Shown: positions 9,301-15,519 of the stretch, piece after piece | Layout: each line of letters starts with the position of its first letter | How positions within the stretch are numbered: the first letter of the stretch is position 1 | From: Actinoplanes oryzae | Lineage (GTDB): Bacteria; Actinomycetota; Actinomycetes; Mycobacteriales; Micromonosporaceae | Direction of reading: 5' to 3' | Length of the DNA stretch: 64,000 nucleotides | NCBI RefSeq assembly: GCF_030757795.1 | Contig: NZ_JAUQWH010000012.1 | Location: 1 to 64,000, forward strand | The notes under the pieces: generated by a model | The model's input: only the letters and a program-made list of their open reading frames with translations | Told to the model about the DNA's origin: nothing | Database searches by the model: none | Translations under genes and position numbers: made by a program

Positions 9301-9765
9301 CACGTGCAGGCGGCGAAGCCGTCCGACACCGTGTCGGCGACCCTGGCCCGCAACGGTACGACGATCGCCGAGCTGCCCACCGGCACGGCGGACGTGACGA
9401 CCACTCCCGGGCAGGCGAGCTACCGGCTGACCGTGACCACGGCGCGGGGCGGGGACGACTGGGCGTTCGGGACCCGTACCGAATCGGTGTGGGGCTTCTC
9501 CTCCGCCCAGGGCAAGCAACCGCACCTGCTCGGGATCGGCTACGAGCCGGGCCCGCTCGGCGTCACGCTGAAGCCGACCGCCAAGCTGGCCTCGCTCAAG
9601 GTCGAGTTCTCGGCCGACGGCGGCGCGAAATGGCGGCAGGCGGCGGTCGTCGGCACCACCGCGCTCGTCACGCCGGGCCGGACGCCCGTGTCGCTGCGGG
9701 TCACCGCCCGGGACACCGGCGGCAACACGCTCACCCAGACGGTGATCGACGCCTGGGGACGCTGA
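6322..9765 (+). CDS. Secreted subtilisin-like S8 serine protease
   Basis: A 1147-residue exported protease. A signal peptide occupies residues 1-~23 (LLAGVLIGAAAIPAPAVA). A propeptide-like region (~45-180) precedes the S8 domain, whose triad is D211 (VLDTGVD), H243 (GHGTHV) and S418 (GTSMATPHVAG), with oxyanion Asn339 (AAGNDGG). The long C-terminal part (from ~480) has beta-rich, Ig-like stretches and an insert around 745-800 that resembles a PA-type domain (GSWEQDE then AGAAAVLLI). It presumably degrades extracellular protein. The strong AAGGAG at 6311 supports the ATG at 6322. Its last 35 bp overlap the convergent regulator gene. Confidence 0.95.
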   Translation: MLGRLLAGVLIGAAAIPAPAVAGPLDAAPATGKDVAPATDKPAPAGTITLVTGDQVRVTPAGGKAAVAVTPAPGRERITFHTFEGDGGLRVVPADAIPLLQAGRVDAELFDVEHLLAEGYGDADSATLPLIVRSASATARTGGLGFTPVEPAKTELAAWWQREGTARSTGRTIYLDGKVRAVLDRSTAQIGAPTAWQQGLDGRGVKVAVLDTGVDATHPDLAGKIAEAANFSTSPDTVDRFGHGTHVAATVAGTGAASNSSRKGVAYGADLLIGKVLGDDGYGQESEIIAGMQWAVAAGAKVVNMSLGGGATDGLDPMSLAVDELSESSGALFVVAAGNDGGESTVGTPGAAADALTVGAVDRDDKLAEFSSRGPRLGDMGLKPEITAPGVDIVAARAKDTAMGTVVDDYYTAASGTSMATPHVAGAAAILAQQHPDWSGPQLKEALVSTAKTGSDVTVYGQGAGRTDLARATTQKVVGTGILDFREQPAEPKTITYRNYGSTPVGLSLAVPAKVKISATKVTVPANGTATVTATVDTTTPGQVSGWITATAAGVSVTTAVGAVVNGPIHRLTVKAIGPDGKPALVPALELRGDDSRFDTLTSQGGQATYELQEGSYIVDATLESSTSRPQDEQAWFVALPEVKVTGDMTVVLDARKTKPIVIKTPKPSEQRAVLNYYYYRETATGRKLSHGVMHFSAVEKVNVAATKKVTEGTFEFSSRWQLVAPLVRTNQAIDANLLGLSPYFDGTRHYPLVKWGTKNVRGKAVVVSGSWEQDESEQVRAAAEAGAAAVLLIRPADFTTWTVFDPTIEERLPIVTLVLKYDEGQRLLTKLSSTLDLTLTPSSPYLYDVLQVSSGSIPDQIVYQVTTANSARITTTYADNGGFDWVREQRYGWRPWQDYTLDESRPVRTPSTREEWVTTGDTTWQHQVHDAYPLMMLGGALQGGFYDEPRRFRAGTSRESWAAPVVRPADLGSTRTGDVLNLSVGMFVDGSGHVQAAKPSDTVSATLARNGTTIAELPTGTADVTTTPGQASYRLTVTTARGGDDWAFGTRTESVWGFSSAQGKQPHLLGIGYEPGPLGVTLKPTAKLASLKVEFSADGGAKWRQAAVVGTTALVTPGRTPVSLRVTARDTGGNTLTQTVIDAWGR

Positions 9766-10747
9766 CAGGCCCGAGGTCCGCCGGGGTGGTGAGCCAGCCC
9801 CGGCGGGCCGCCTGGAACGCCAGGCCGGTCCGGGTGTCCACCCCGGCCAGGTCCATCAGCCGGTCGATGCGCCGCTGCACGGTGCGCTTGCTCACGCCGA
9901 GGTGCGTGGCGATCGACTTGTCCGGCATCCCCGACACGAAGAGCGACAGCAGCAGCACCTCCGACTCCCGCAGGTCCGAACGCGGCGAGCCGTCGGTGGT
10001 CAGCGGCGTCGCCCGCTCCCAGTAGCTCTCGAAGAGCGCCACCAGCGCGTCGAGCAGCTCGCTCGACCGGATCAGCGCCGCGGTCGGCTCGCCCACGCCG
10101 CGCGACTCGTCCGGCACGAGCGGGCAGATCGCCAGGGACCGGTCGGCGATCGCCAGCCGGACGGGCAGCACGGGCAGCGTGCGCGACTCCTCGCCCGCCG
10201 CCACCGACTCGAGGATGCTGTCCAGCTCGCCGGGCCGCTCGAGCAGCTCCCGCTCGTAGATGGCGCGATAGCGCACGCCGCGGGCCAGGGCCGAGCCCTC
10301 CTCCGCGTTCTCCGGGCCGGCCATGGCGAGCGGGTTCGCGCGGCAGAACCACAGGATCTCCTCGCGCGCCGAGTCCTGCATCTCCCGGATCCGCTGCCGC
10401 AGCGCCTTGGCGCCCACCACGAGCTCGACCAGGTGCTCCGCGTCCCGCCGGCGCGCGTGCGCCCGATAGTCCTCGCTCAGCGCGGCGACCACCTGCCGCG
10501 CGTTCTCCAACTCCTGCTGCCGCCGCAGGAGCGAGTCCCCGAGCGCCACGTCGGGCGGCAGCGGGTGGAACACCGGCCCGGGACCGGCCAGGCCCTTGAC
10601 GCGCAACGCCTCGAGGACGGTCGCGGCCTCGCCGGGCGGCATCGCGTCGTGCGCGGACAGCTCCTCCGCGCCGGCCGCCCCGAGCCGCACGAGCAGGCGG
10701 TACGCATGCTGCTCCGCCGGCGACAGCACGCCCAGATCAACGTCCAT
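9731..10747 (-). CDS. LuxR-family transcriptional regulator with TrmB-like N-terminus
   Basis: A 338-residue protein. The N-terminal ~80 residues look like a winged-helix/TrmB-type domain (LSPAEQHAYRLLV, then AATVLEALRVKGL). The middle has a coiled-coil-like stretch and a possible ligand-binding region. The C-terminal ~65 residues form a LuxR helix-turn-helix (LRESEVLLLSLFVSGMPDKS, GVSKRTVQRRIDRLM). Such proteins are common next to secreted enzymes in actinomycetes; it may control the convergent subtilase, but nothing in the sequence shows this. ATG 10747 is preferred; a GTG at 10756 is possible. Confidence 0.8.
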   Translation of the reverse strand: MDVDLGVLSPAEQHAYRLLVRLGAAGAEELSAHDAMPPGEAATVLEALRVKGLAGPGPVFHPLPPDVALGDSLLRRQQELENARQVVAALSEDYRAHARRRDAEHLVELVVGAKALRQRIREMQDSAREEILWFCRANPLAMAGPENAEEGSALARGVRYRAIYERELLERPGELDSILESVAAGEESRTLPVLPVRLAIADRSLAICPLVPDESRGVGEPTAALIRSSELLDALVALFESYWERATPLTTDGSPRSDLRESEVLLLSLFVSGMPDKSIATHLGVSKRTVQRRIDRLMDLAGVDTRTGLAFQAARRGWLTTPADLGPVSVPRRRSPSG

Positions 10748-10952
10748 GCGGCCCACTGTACGAAGCCCCGGCGCTCATATCACATGCGAATTCATCGATC
10801 AAGCGGCCGGCGGCCGGGCGGATGTTCCCCCGAACGGGGTACTCGTCCCGCTTCGCCCGGCGCGGGATGGTCCAGGTCAGGGCCACTTTCCGGGCCTGGC
10901 CGGGTGCGCCGCGCGGGTGGCCGCGGCCTGGGGGCGGTGCCAGCATGTGTCA

Positions 10953-11957
10953 ATGCGCCCCGACCCCCGCGAGACCTCGCCCGAGCCGCCGTCCTGGTTC
11001 GCGCCCGACGCGCCGGTGGCCGGCGAGCCGCCGCCGAGCTGGCCCATCCCCGGCGCGCCCATGTCCCCGGCCGCTCCTGCCGCTGTGTCTCCAGCCGCTC
11101 CTGCCGCTGTGCCGTCGGCCCCTCCTGCGGCTGTGTCCCCGGTTACTCCCGCCGCTGTGTTCCCGGCCGGCGGCGGGCGGGTGCGGCCGGCTGCGGGGTC
11201 GCGGGCGGCGGCGATCCGCGGGGTGGCCGCGGCGACGGGCGGCCGCCGGGTCTTCGCGGGCGAGCTGCCCGCCCGGCCCCAGCAGCGCCGCATCTCGGAA
11301 TGGTCGGCGGCCCGCTGCGACGAGGTCGCCGGCGACGTGGCCCGGGGCGGCCTGTGGCGCTTCACCGAGGTGGTCGCCGACGTGCTCTACCCGGGACTCG
11401 GCACCGCGGTGGCCGCCGCGCAGCGGGTCACCAAGTGGGGCCCGGAGCTGCTCGGCCTCAACGACGACCGCGGCGCCGACGTCAAGGTCGGGCTGGTCGG
11501 CTCGGACAACCTGGGCCTCTGGGTGCTCTTCCGCACCCGCCTCGGCCAGTCCGACCTCGGCCCGCGCCCGCCCTGGTGCACGGACCTGCCCGTCGGCCCG
11601 GTGGGCACGCTCGGCGGCGAGGGCGTACGCCGCGACTCCACCGTCATCTCCGGCGTCGAGGACGTCAAGCCCGCCGACGTGGCCGGCCTGCTCCTGGTCC
11701 CGCCCGCGGCCGGCGCCGACACCCGCCTGCTCGCCCGCGTCGACGTCGGCCGCCGTGCCGGCATCGTCGCCGTGGACTCCGGCGACGGCTCCTGGCAGCG
11801 GCGCCTGTTCTTCACCGTGGTGCACCCGCCTCGCCGCGAGGACGGCCATCACGAGCGCTACCGGGTGGTGTGCCCGACCTGCGGGCGGCGGCGGCTCGCG
11901 CAGTTCCGCGGCTTCGACGTCTGCTCCGACTGCGGCTGGCTTTCTCTGGCCGGCTGA
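10953..11957 (+). CDS. Hypothetical protein with Pro/Ala-rich N-terminus and C-terminal zinc ribbon
   Basis: A 334-residue protein I cannot assign to a named family. Residues 1-~75 are Pro/Ala/Ser-rich with imperfect SPAAPAAV repeats and are probably disordered. The rest is globular, with a hydrophobic region around residues 135-165. It ends in a four-cysteine zinc-ribbon-like motif, CPTCGRRR followed 15 residues later by CSDCG. Residues before the ribbon (RRLFFTVVHPPRR) are beta-like. Start ATG 10953 was chosen because the coding pattern begins there; upstream sequence in frame has no such bias. The stop codon lies within a 33-bp tandem repeat. Confidence 0.7.
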   Translation: MRPDPRETSPEPPSWFAPDAPVAGEPPPSWPIPGAPMSPAAPAAVSPAAPAAVPSAPPAAVSPVTPAAVFPAGGGRVRPAAGSRAAAIRGVAAATGGRRVFAGELPARPQQRRISEWSAARCDEVAGDVARGGLWRFTEVVADVLYPGLGTAVAAAQRVTKWGPELLGLNDDRGADVKVGLVGSDNLGLWVLFRTRLGQSDLGPRPPWCTDLPVGPVGTLGGEGVRRDSTVISGVEDVKPADVAGLLLVPPAAGADTRLLARVDVGRRAGIVAVDSGDGSWQRRLFFTVVHPPRREDGHHERYRVVCPTCGRRRLAQFRGFDVCSDCGWLSLAG

Positions 11958-12044
11958 GCGTTCGTCGGCCGGCTCTTCCTGGCCGGCTGAGTGTTCGTCG
12001 GCCGGCTCTTCCTGGCCGGCTGAGCGTTCCTCGGCCGGCTCTTC
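11946..12044. repeat. Three tandem 33-bp repeats spanning a stop codon
   Basis: Units begin at 11946, 11979 and 12012, each 33 bp and nearly identical, with a partial fourth unit after 12044. Each contains TGA in the same frame and two GCCGGC palindromes, so the real 3' end of the upstream gene has been copied twice into non-coding DNA. Confidence 0.8.
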
Positions 12045-12071
12045 GTCGCCGGCTGCGGTTTCGCCGGCGGG

Positions 12072-13013
12072 CTAGAGGTCGATGACGACCTTGCCGTGCA
12101 CGTGCCGCCCGGCCTGGAGCTCGACCGCGTCCCGGATCCGCTCGACCGGGAAGCTCGCCGCGATGGGCACCCGCAGCCGTCCCGCCGCTATTAGCCGCGC
12201 GATCTCCTCGAGGGCGCCGGGAGCCGCGTTCGCGCCGTTCGCCGGGGTGATCCCGGCGATCTGCGTGGCGATGGTCGTGATGCGCCCGTCCGGGACACCG
12301 AGCTCCCGTGCCGCCTGCGCCGTCTCCGTGCCGTGCAGGTCCATGGCCGCGGTGACGCCGCCGGGAGCCAGGGCCCGGACCCGGCCGGCCAGGCCGTCGC
12401 CGTAGGTGACCGGCTCGGCCCCGAGGGCGCGCAGGGCCGCGGCCGACGCCGCCGATCCGGTCCCGAGCACCCGCGCGCCCGCGAGCCGGGCGAGCTGCAC
12501 GGCGAACACGCCGACCCCGCCTCCCGCCCCGCCGACGAGCAGCGTGTCGCCCGGGCCGGGTGCGACGACGGCGAGCGCGGCCGACGCGGTGGATCCCGCG
12601 ATGGCGAGGCCGGCGGCGGTGCGGTCGTCGACGCCGTCGGGGGTGTGGTGCGCGTCGCCGCCCACCGCGATGGTGCCCGCCACGTCGATCACCACGTGGT
12701 CGGCGACCGTGCGGGAGAGGGCGCCGCCGAACACCCGGTCGCCGGGCGCGAACCCGGTCACCCCGGCGCCGGCCTGGTCCACGACGCCGGCGTAGTCGGT
12801 GCCGAACCCGCACGGCAGGCTCAGGCCGAAGCGGGCGGCGGTCGCGGCGTCGGAGGTCATGAACCAGTCCATCGGGTTCAGGCCGGCGGCGGTGACGCGT
12901 ACGCGGATCTGCCCCGGGCCGGCCTGCGGCGCGGGCACCTCGCGGAGGATCAGCATCTCCGGGCCGCCGAACGACTCGAACTGGACCGCGCGGCTGGTGG
13001 TGGTCTGGTGCAT
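12072..13013 (-). CDS. Zinc-independent NADPH:quinone oxidoreductase (MDR superfamily)
   Basis: A 313-residue medium-chain dehydrogenase/reductase of the quinone-oxidoreductase type. The N-terminal GroES-like fold has AAGLNPMDW, and the Rossmann nucleotide site is LLVGGAGGGVGVFAVQLAR at about residues 150-168. The zinc-binding cysteines of alcohol dehydrogenases are absent. It likely reduces quinones or alpha,beta-unsaturated carbonyls with NADPH. ATG 13013 follows an AGGAG at ten bases. It is divergent from a TetR regulator, with an imperfect palindrome between them, so it is probably that regulator's target. Confidence 0.9.
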   Translation of the reverse strand: MHQTTTSRAVQFESFGGPEMLILREVPAPQAGPGQIRVRVTAAGLNPMDWFMTSDAATAARFGLSLPCGFGTDYAGVVDQAGAGVTGFAPGDRVFGGALSRTVADHVVIDVAGTIAVGGDAHHTPDGVDDRTAAGLAIAGSTASAALAVVAPGPGDTLLVGGAGGGVGVFAVQLARLAGARVLGTGSAASAAALRALGAEPVTYGDGLAGRVRALAPGGVTAAMDLHGTETAQAARELGVPDGRITTIATQIAGITPANGANAAPGALEEIARLIAAGRLRVPIAASFPVERIRDAVELQAGRHVHGKVVIDL

Positions 13014-13061
13014 GGGCACGTGTCTCCTCGGCGAAACGCTCTGGCGCAGGAAATGGACTAT

Positions 13062-13101
13062 GCTCCGTTTCCGTGGGCCACCGTAACACAGAAACCGGAG
13101 C
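13062..13101. promoter_or_regulatory. Candidate TetR operator between quinone oxidoreductase and tetR
   Basis: GCTCCGTTTC (13062-13071) and GAAACCGGAGC (13091-13101) form an inverted repeat with one extra base in the right arm. It sits in the 88-bp divergent promoter region and next to the GTG of the TetR gene. Confidence 0.5.
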
Positions 13102-13680
13102 GTGATCCGTTTGTCGGCAGCAGAGCCCCGCGAGCAGCGTGCGGACGCCACCCGCAACCGCAACCAGCTCCTCGAGGTCGCGACCCGCGTGTTCGTGTCC
13201 GCCGAGACCGAGCCCTCGATGCGCGCGATCGCCCGCGAGGCCGGAGTGGGCATCGCCACGCTCTACCGGCACTTCCCGACCCGCGAGTCCCTCGTCGACG
13301 CGGTCTACCGCGACCAGGTCACCCGGCTCACCGACGGCGCCCGAGAGCTGCTCGCCGAGCTGCCCCCGCCCGCGGCGCTGCGCCGCTGGGCGGAACTCTT
13401 CGGAGACTGGATCGCGACCAAGAGCGGCATGCTCGACACCCTGCTCGCCATGATCGAATCGGGCGAGATCGCCCACGCCGAGACCCAGGCCGCGCTGCTC
13501 GCGGCCATCGACGCCCTCCTCGACGCCGGCCGTACGACGGGAGAACTCCGCCCCGACGTCACCGCCGAGGACATCGCCGCCGCCCTCATCGGCATCGTCA
13601 CCGTCGCCCACCCCCGCACCCACGCCGCCCGGGCCGCCCGCCTCCTCGACCTCCTACTGGACGGCCTCCGAACCCGATGA
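13102..13680 (+). CDS. TetR/AcrR-family transcriptional regulator
   Basis: A 192-residue repressor-type protein. The N-terminal helix-turn-helix spans residues ~15-60, with MRAIAREAGVGIATLYRHFP as the hallmark; the C-terminal part is a ligand-binding helical domain. It starts at GTG 13102 with a GGAG-type site upstream. Its stop overlaps the next start in an ATGA arrangement (13677-13680), implying co-translation with the zincin-like protein. The divergent quinone oxidoreductase is the likely target. Confidence 0.92.
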   Translation: MIRLSAAEPREQRADATRNRNQLLEVATRVFVSAETEPSMRAIAREAGVGIATLYRHFPTRESLVDAVYRDQVTRLTDGARELLAELPPPAALRRWAELFGDWIATKSGMLDTLLAMIESGEIAHAETQAALLAAIDALLDAGRTTGELRPDVTAEDIAAALIGIVTVAHPRTHAARAARLLDLLLDGLRTR

Positions 13681-14495
13681 TCCGCGACCTCGTCACCCCC
13701 TTCGCCGGCCTCGACCCCGATCAACCCGGCGACCGCCTCGTCTCTCAATGGCGTGACAAGGTCGTCGGCCCACACGCCGCACTCTTCCGCTCGGTGGAGG
13801 CGTGGATCGACCCGGCCGATGCCGGAGAGGCCCTGCCCGGGCTGGTGGCCCGGCGCGAGGAACTGCTCAGCCGGGCGCCGCGCGCCCGCGATGCCGTACG
13901 CAAGGCTCACGAGCTGCTGAGGCGCCTGCTCCCGGACGCCGGACCGGTCGACGCGGTGGTCCTCGCCGGGCTCGGCAAGGCGAACGGCTGGGCGACCCGC
14001 GTGGACGACGTACCCACGCTCTTCCTGGCCGTCGAGCATCTGCCCGGGCCGGGGTTCGATGTCGTGCTGGCCCTGCACGAGCTGCTGCACGTGGAGCACC
14101 TCCGGCGGGCCGCACGCGACTGGCCCCCGGACGGGTTCGCCGCCGACCTCTTCCGGGAAGGGCTGGCAGTCCACGTCACCACGCGTCTGCTGCCCGACAT
14201 CGATGCGAGTGGTCATTTGTGGTTCGCTCCGGGCTACCACGAGTGGCTCGCACGATGCCGGCAGCAGGAACCGGCGCTGCGGCGGCGGGCGGCGGCCGAG
14301 CTGGGCCGGGAGGAGGTCGCACGCGAGTGGTTCGCCGGCGGCCCCGACGGGCGTGGCGAGCTGCCGGGCCGTTGCGGCTACTGGCTGGGCCGGGGCCTGG
14401 TCGGCGAACTGATGGCGGACACCTCCTTGGAAACCGCATTGCACTGGTCCCTGGCGGAGGTGTCGTCGAAGCTCCGCCGTCTCCTGGCGTCCTGA
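13677..14495 (+). CDS. Putative zinc metallopeptidase (HExxH, DUF2268-like)
   Basis: A 272-residue soluble protein. The zincin signature HELLH lies at residues 134-138. About 25 residues downstream FREGLAVHVT supplies a plausible third ligand (Glu), as in DUF2268-type proteases. There is no signal peptide or membrane segment, so it would act in the cytoplasm. ATG 13677 overlaps the tetR stop. Its substrate is unknown; coupling to a regulator suggests a shared condition of expression. Family assignment is by motif only. Confidence 0.7.
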   Translation: MIRDLVTPFAGLDPDQPGDRLVSQWRDKVVGPHAALFRSVEAWIDPADAGEALPGLVARREELLSRAPRARDAVRKAHELLRRLLPDAGPVDAVVLAGLGKANGWATRVDDVPTLFLAVEHLPGPGFDVVLALHELLHVEHLRRAARDWPPDGFAADLFREGLAVHVTTRLLPDIDASGHLWFAPGYHEWLARCRQQEPALRRRAAAELGREEVAREWFAGGPDGRGELPGRCGYWLGRGLVGELMADTSLETALHWSLAEVSSKLRRLLAS

Positions 14496-14506
14496 CTGCC
14501 CGACCC

Positions 14507-14655
14507 GGACGCGGCGCGCCCCGAGCGGCGCGCCCCGGACGCGGCCCGCCCCGAGCGGCCCGCCCCGAGCGGCCCGCCCCGAGCGGCCCGCCCCGGACGC
14601 GGTGCGCCACGGACGCGGCCCGCCCCGGACGCGGTGCGCCACAAGCGGTGCACCG
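14507..14655. repeat. Intergenic GC-only 14/16-bp tandem repeat array
   Basis: Between the metallopeptidase gene and the carbonic anhydrase gene lies an array of CCGAGCGGCCCGCC (14 bp) and CCGGACGCGGCCCGCC (16 bp) variants, about ten units in all. No gene is visible in 14496-14743. It could fold into stable hairpins and end transcription of both convergent genes. Confidence 0.7.
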
Positions 14656-14743
14656 CGTGGCCGTGGCAGGCGTCGGCCAGATGCGCGCCGCCTCGTCGGC
14701 GGGGTCGCGCGGGGACTGCCGAGACGGCGAACCGGCGCCCCGG

Positions 14744-15427
14744 TCAGACCAGGGTGACGGCTCCCGTGTCGAGGTCGTAGCGGGCGCCCACGACGCGCAG
14801 GGTGCCCGCGCGGACGTGGGTGGCGATCGGCTCGCTGCGGTGCAGGAGGGCGTTCACCTGCGCCCGGATGTTGGCGCGGACGGCGTTGTCGACGACGTCG
14901 CCCGGGTGGTGCAGGACCGGCTCGACGATCGGGCGCAGGGCGTCGACGATCGTGCCGATGTGGCCCGGGGCGGCGGCGCCGGTCTCGATGGCGTCGATGG
15001 TGGCGTTGATCGCGCCGCAGCGTTCGTGGCCGAGGACCACGATGAGCGGGGTGCCGAACTCCTCGACCGCGAACTCGGTGCTGCCCAGGAGCAGGTCGTC
15101 CACGATGTTGCCGGCGACGCGGTTGTCGAAGATGTCGCCGAGGCCCTGGTCGAAGAGGACCTCCGGGGACACCCGGGAGTCCGCGCAGCCGACGGTGATC
15201 GCGAACGGGTGCTGGCCGGCGGCGAGCTCGTGCAGGTCGGCGAGGGTCTGGTGGGGGTGCCGGGCGTGCCCGGTGACGAAACGGTGGTTGCCCGCGAGGA
15301 GCCGGTCGAGGGCGGCGCGAGGCGTGACGGCCTCGGGGTCCGCGGCCGCTGCGGGTGACGCGCCGAGGAGCAGACCGGCGCCGGCGGCACCGCCGGCGAG
15401 GAGCAGGGAGCGACGGGAGGGGTGCAC
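14744..15427 (-). CDS. Exported beta-class carbonic anhydrase
   Basis: A 227-residue beta-carbonic anhydrase with an N-terminal export signal of the Tat type (SRRSLLLAGGAAGAGLLLG, then Ala-rich cleavage site near residue 28). Zinc/catalytic residues are present: C81 and D83 in CADSR, H134 and C137 in GHERCG. It interconverts CO2 and bicarbonate, here apparently outside the membrane. GTG 15427 is preceded by AAGGAG. It lies 92 bp downstream of the MMPL transporter on the same strand, with a strong hairpin between, so it is probably transcribed separately. Confidence 0.9.
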   Translation of the reverse strand: MHPSRRSLLLAGGAAGAGLLLGASPAAAADPEAVTPRAALDRLLAGNHRFVTGHARHPHQTLADLHELAAGQHPFAITVGCADSRVSPEVLFDQGLGDIFDNRVAGNIVDDLLLGSTEFAVEEFGTPLIVVLGHERCGAINATIDAIETGAAAPGHIGTIVDALRPIVEPVLHHPGDVVDNAVRANIRAQVNALLHRSEPIATHVRAGTLRVVGARYDLDTGAVTLV

Positions 15428-15480
15428 GACGGTCTCCTTGAGAGAGAGGGATGGCCGTCGATCTGTGTAGCAGACCCGGG

Positions 15481-15517
15481 CACGGGCCGCGCGACCGAAT
15501 CGGCCGCGCGGCCCGTG
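15481..15517 (-). terminator. Strong hairpin between MMPL transporter and carbonic anhydrase genes
   Basis: A perfect 13-bp inverted repeat (15481-15493 with 15505-15517, 11-base loop) begins two bases after the MMPL stop codon on the reverse strand. Confidence 0.65.
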
Positions 15518-15519
15518 GG

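Noticed and set aside
6337-9525. Reverse-strand open frame of 1062 codons
   Set aside because: Antisense to the subtilase gene; Arg/Gly-rich, motif-free.
11946-12044. CRISPR-like array
   Set aside because: The units are directly abutting with no spacers; no other array-like pattern was seen in the window.
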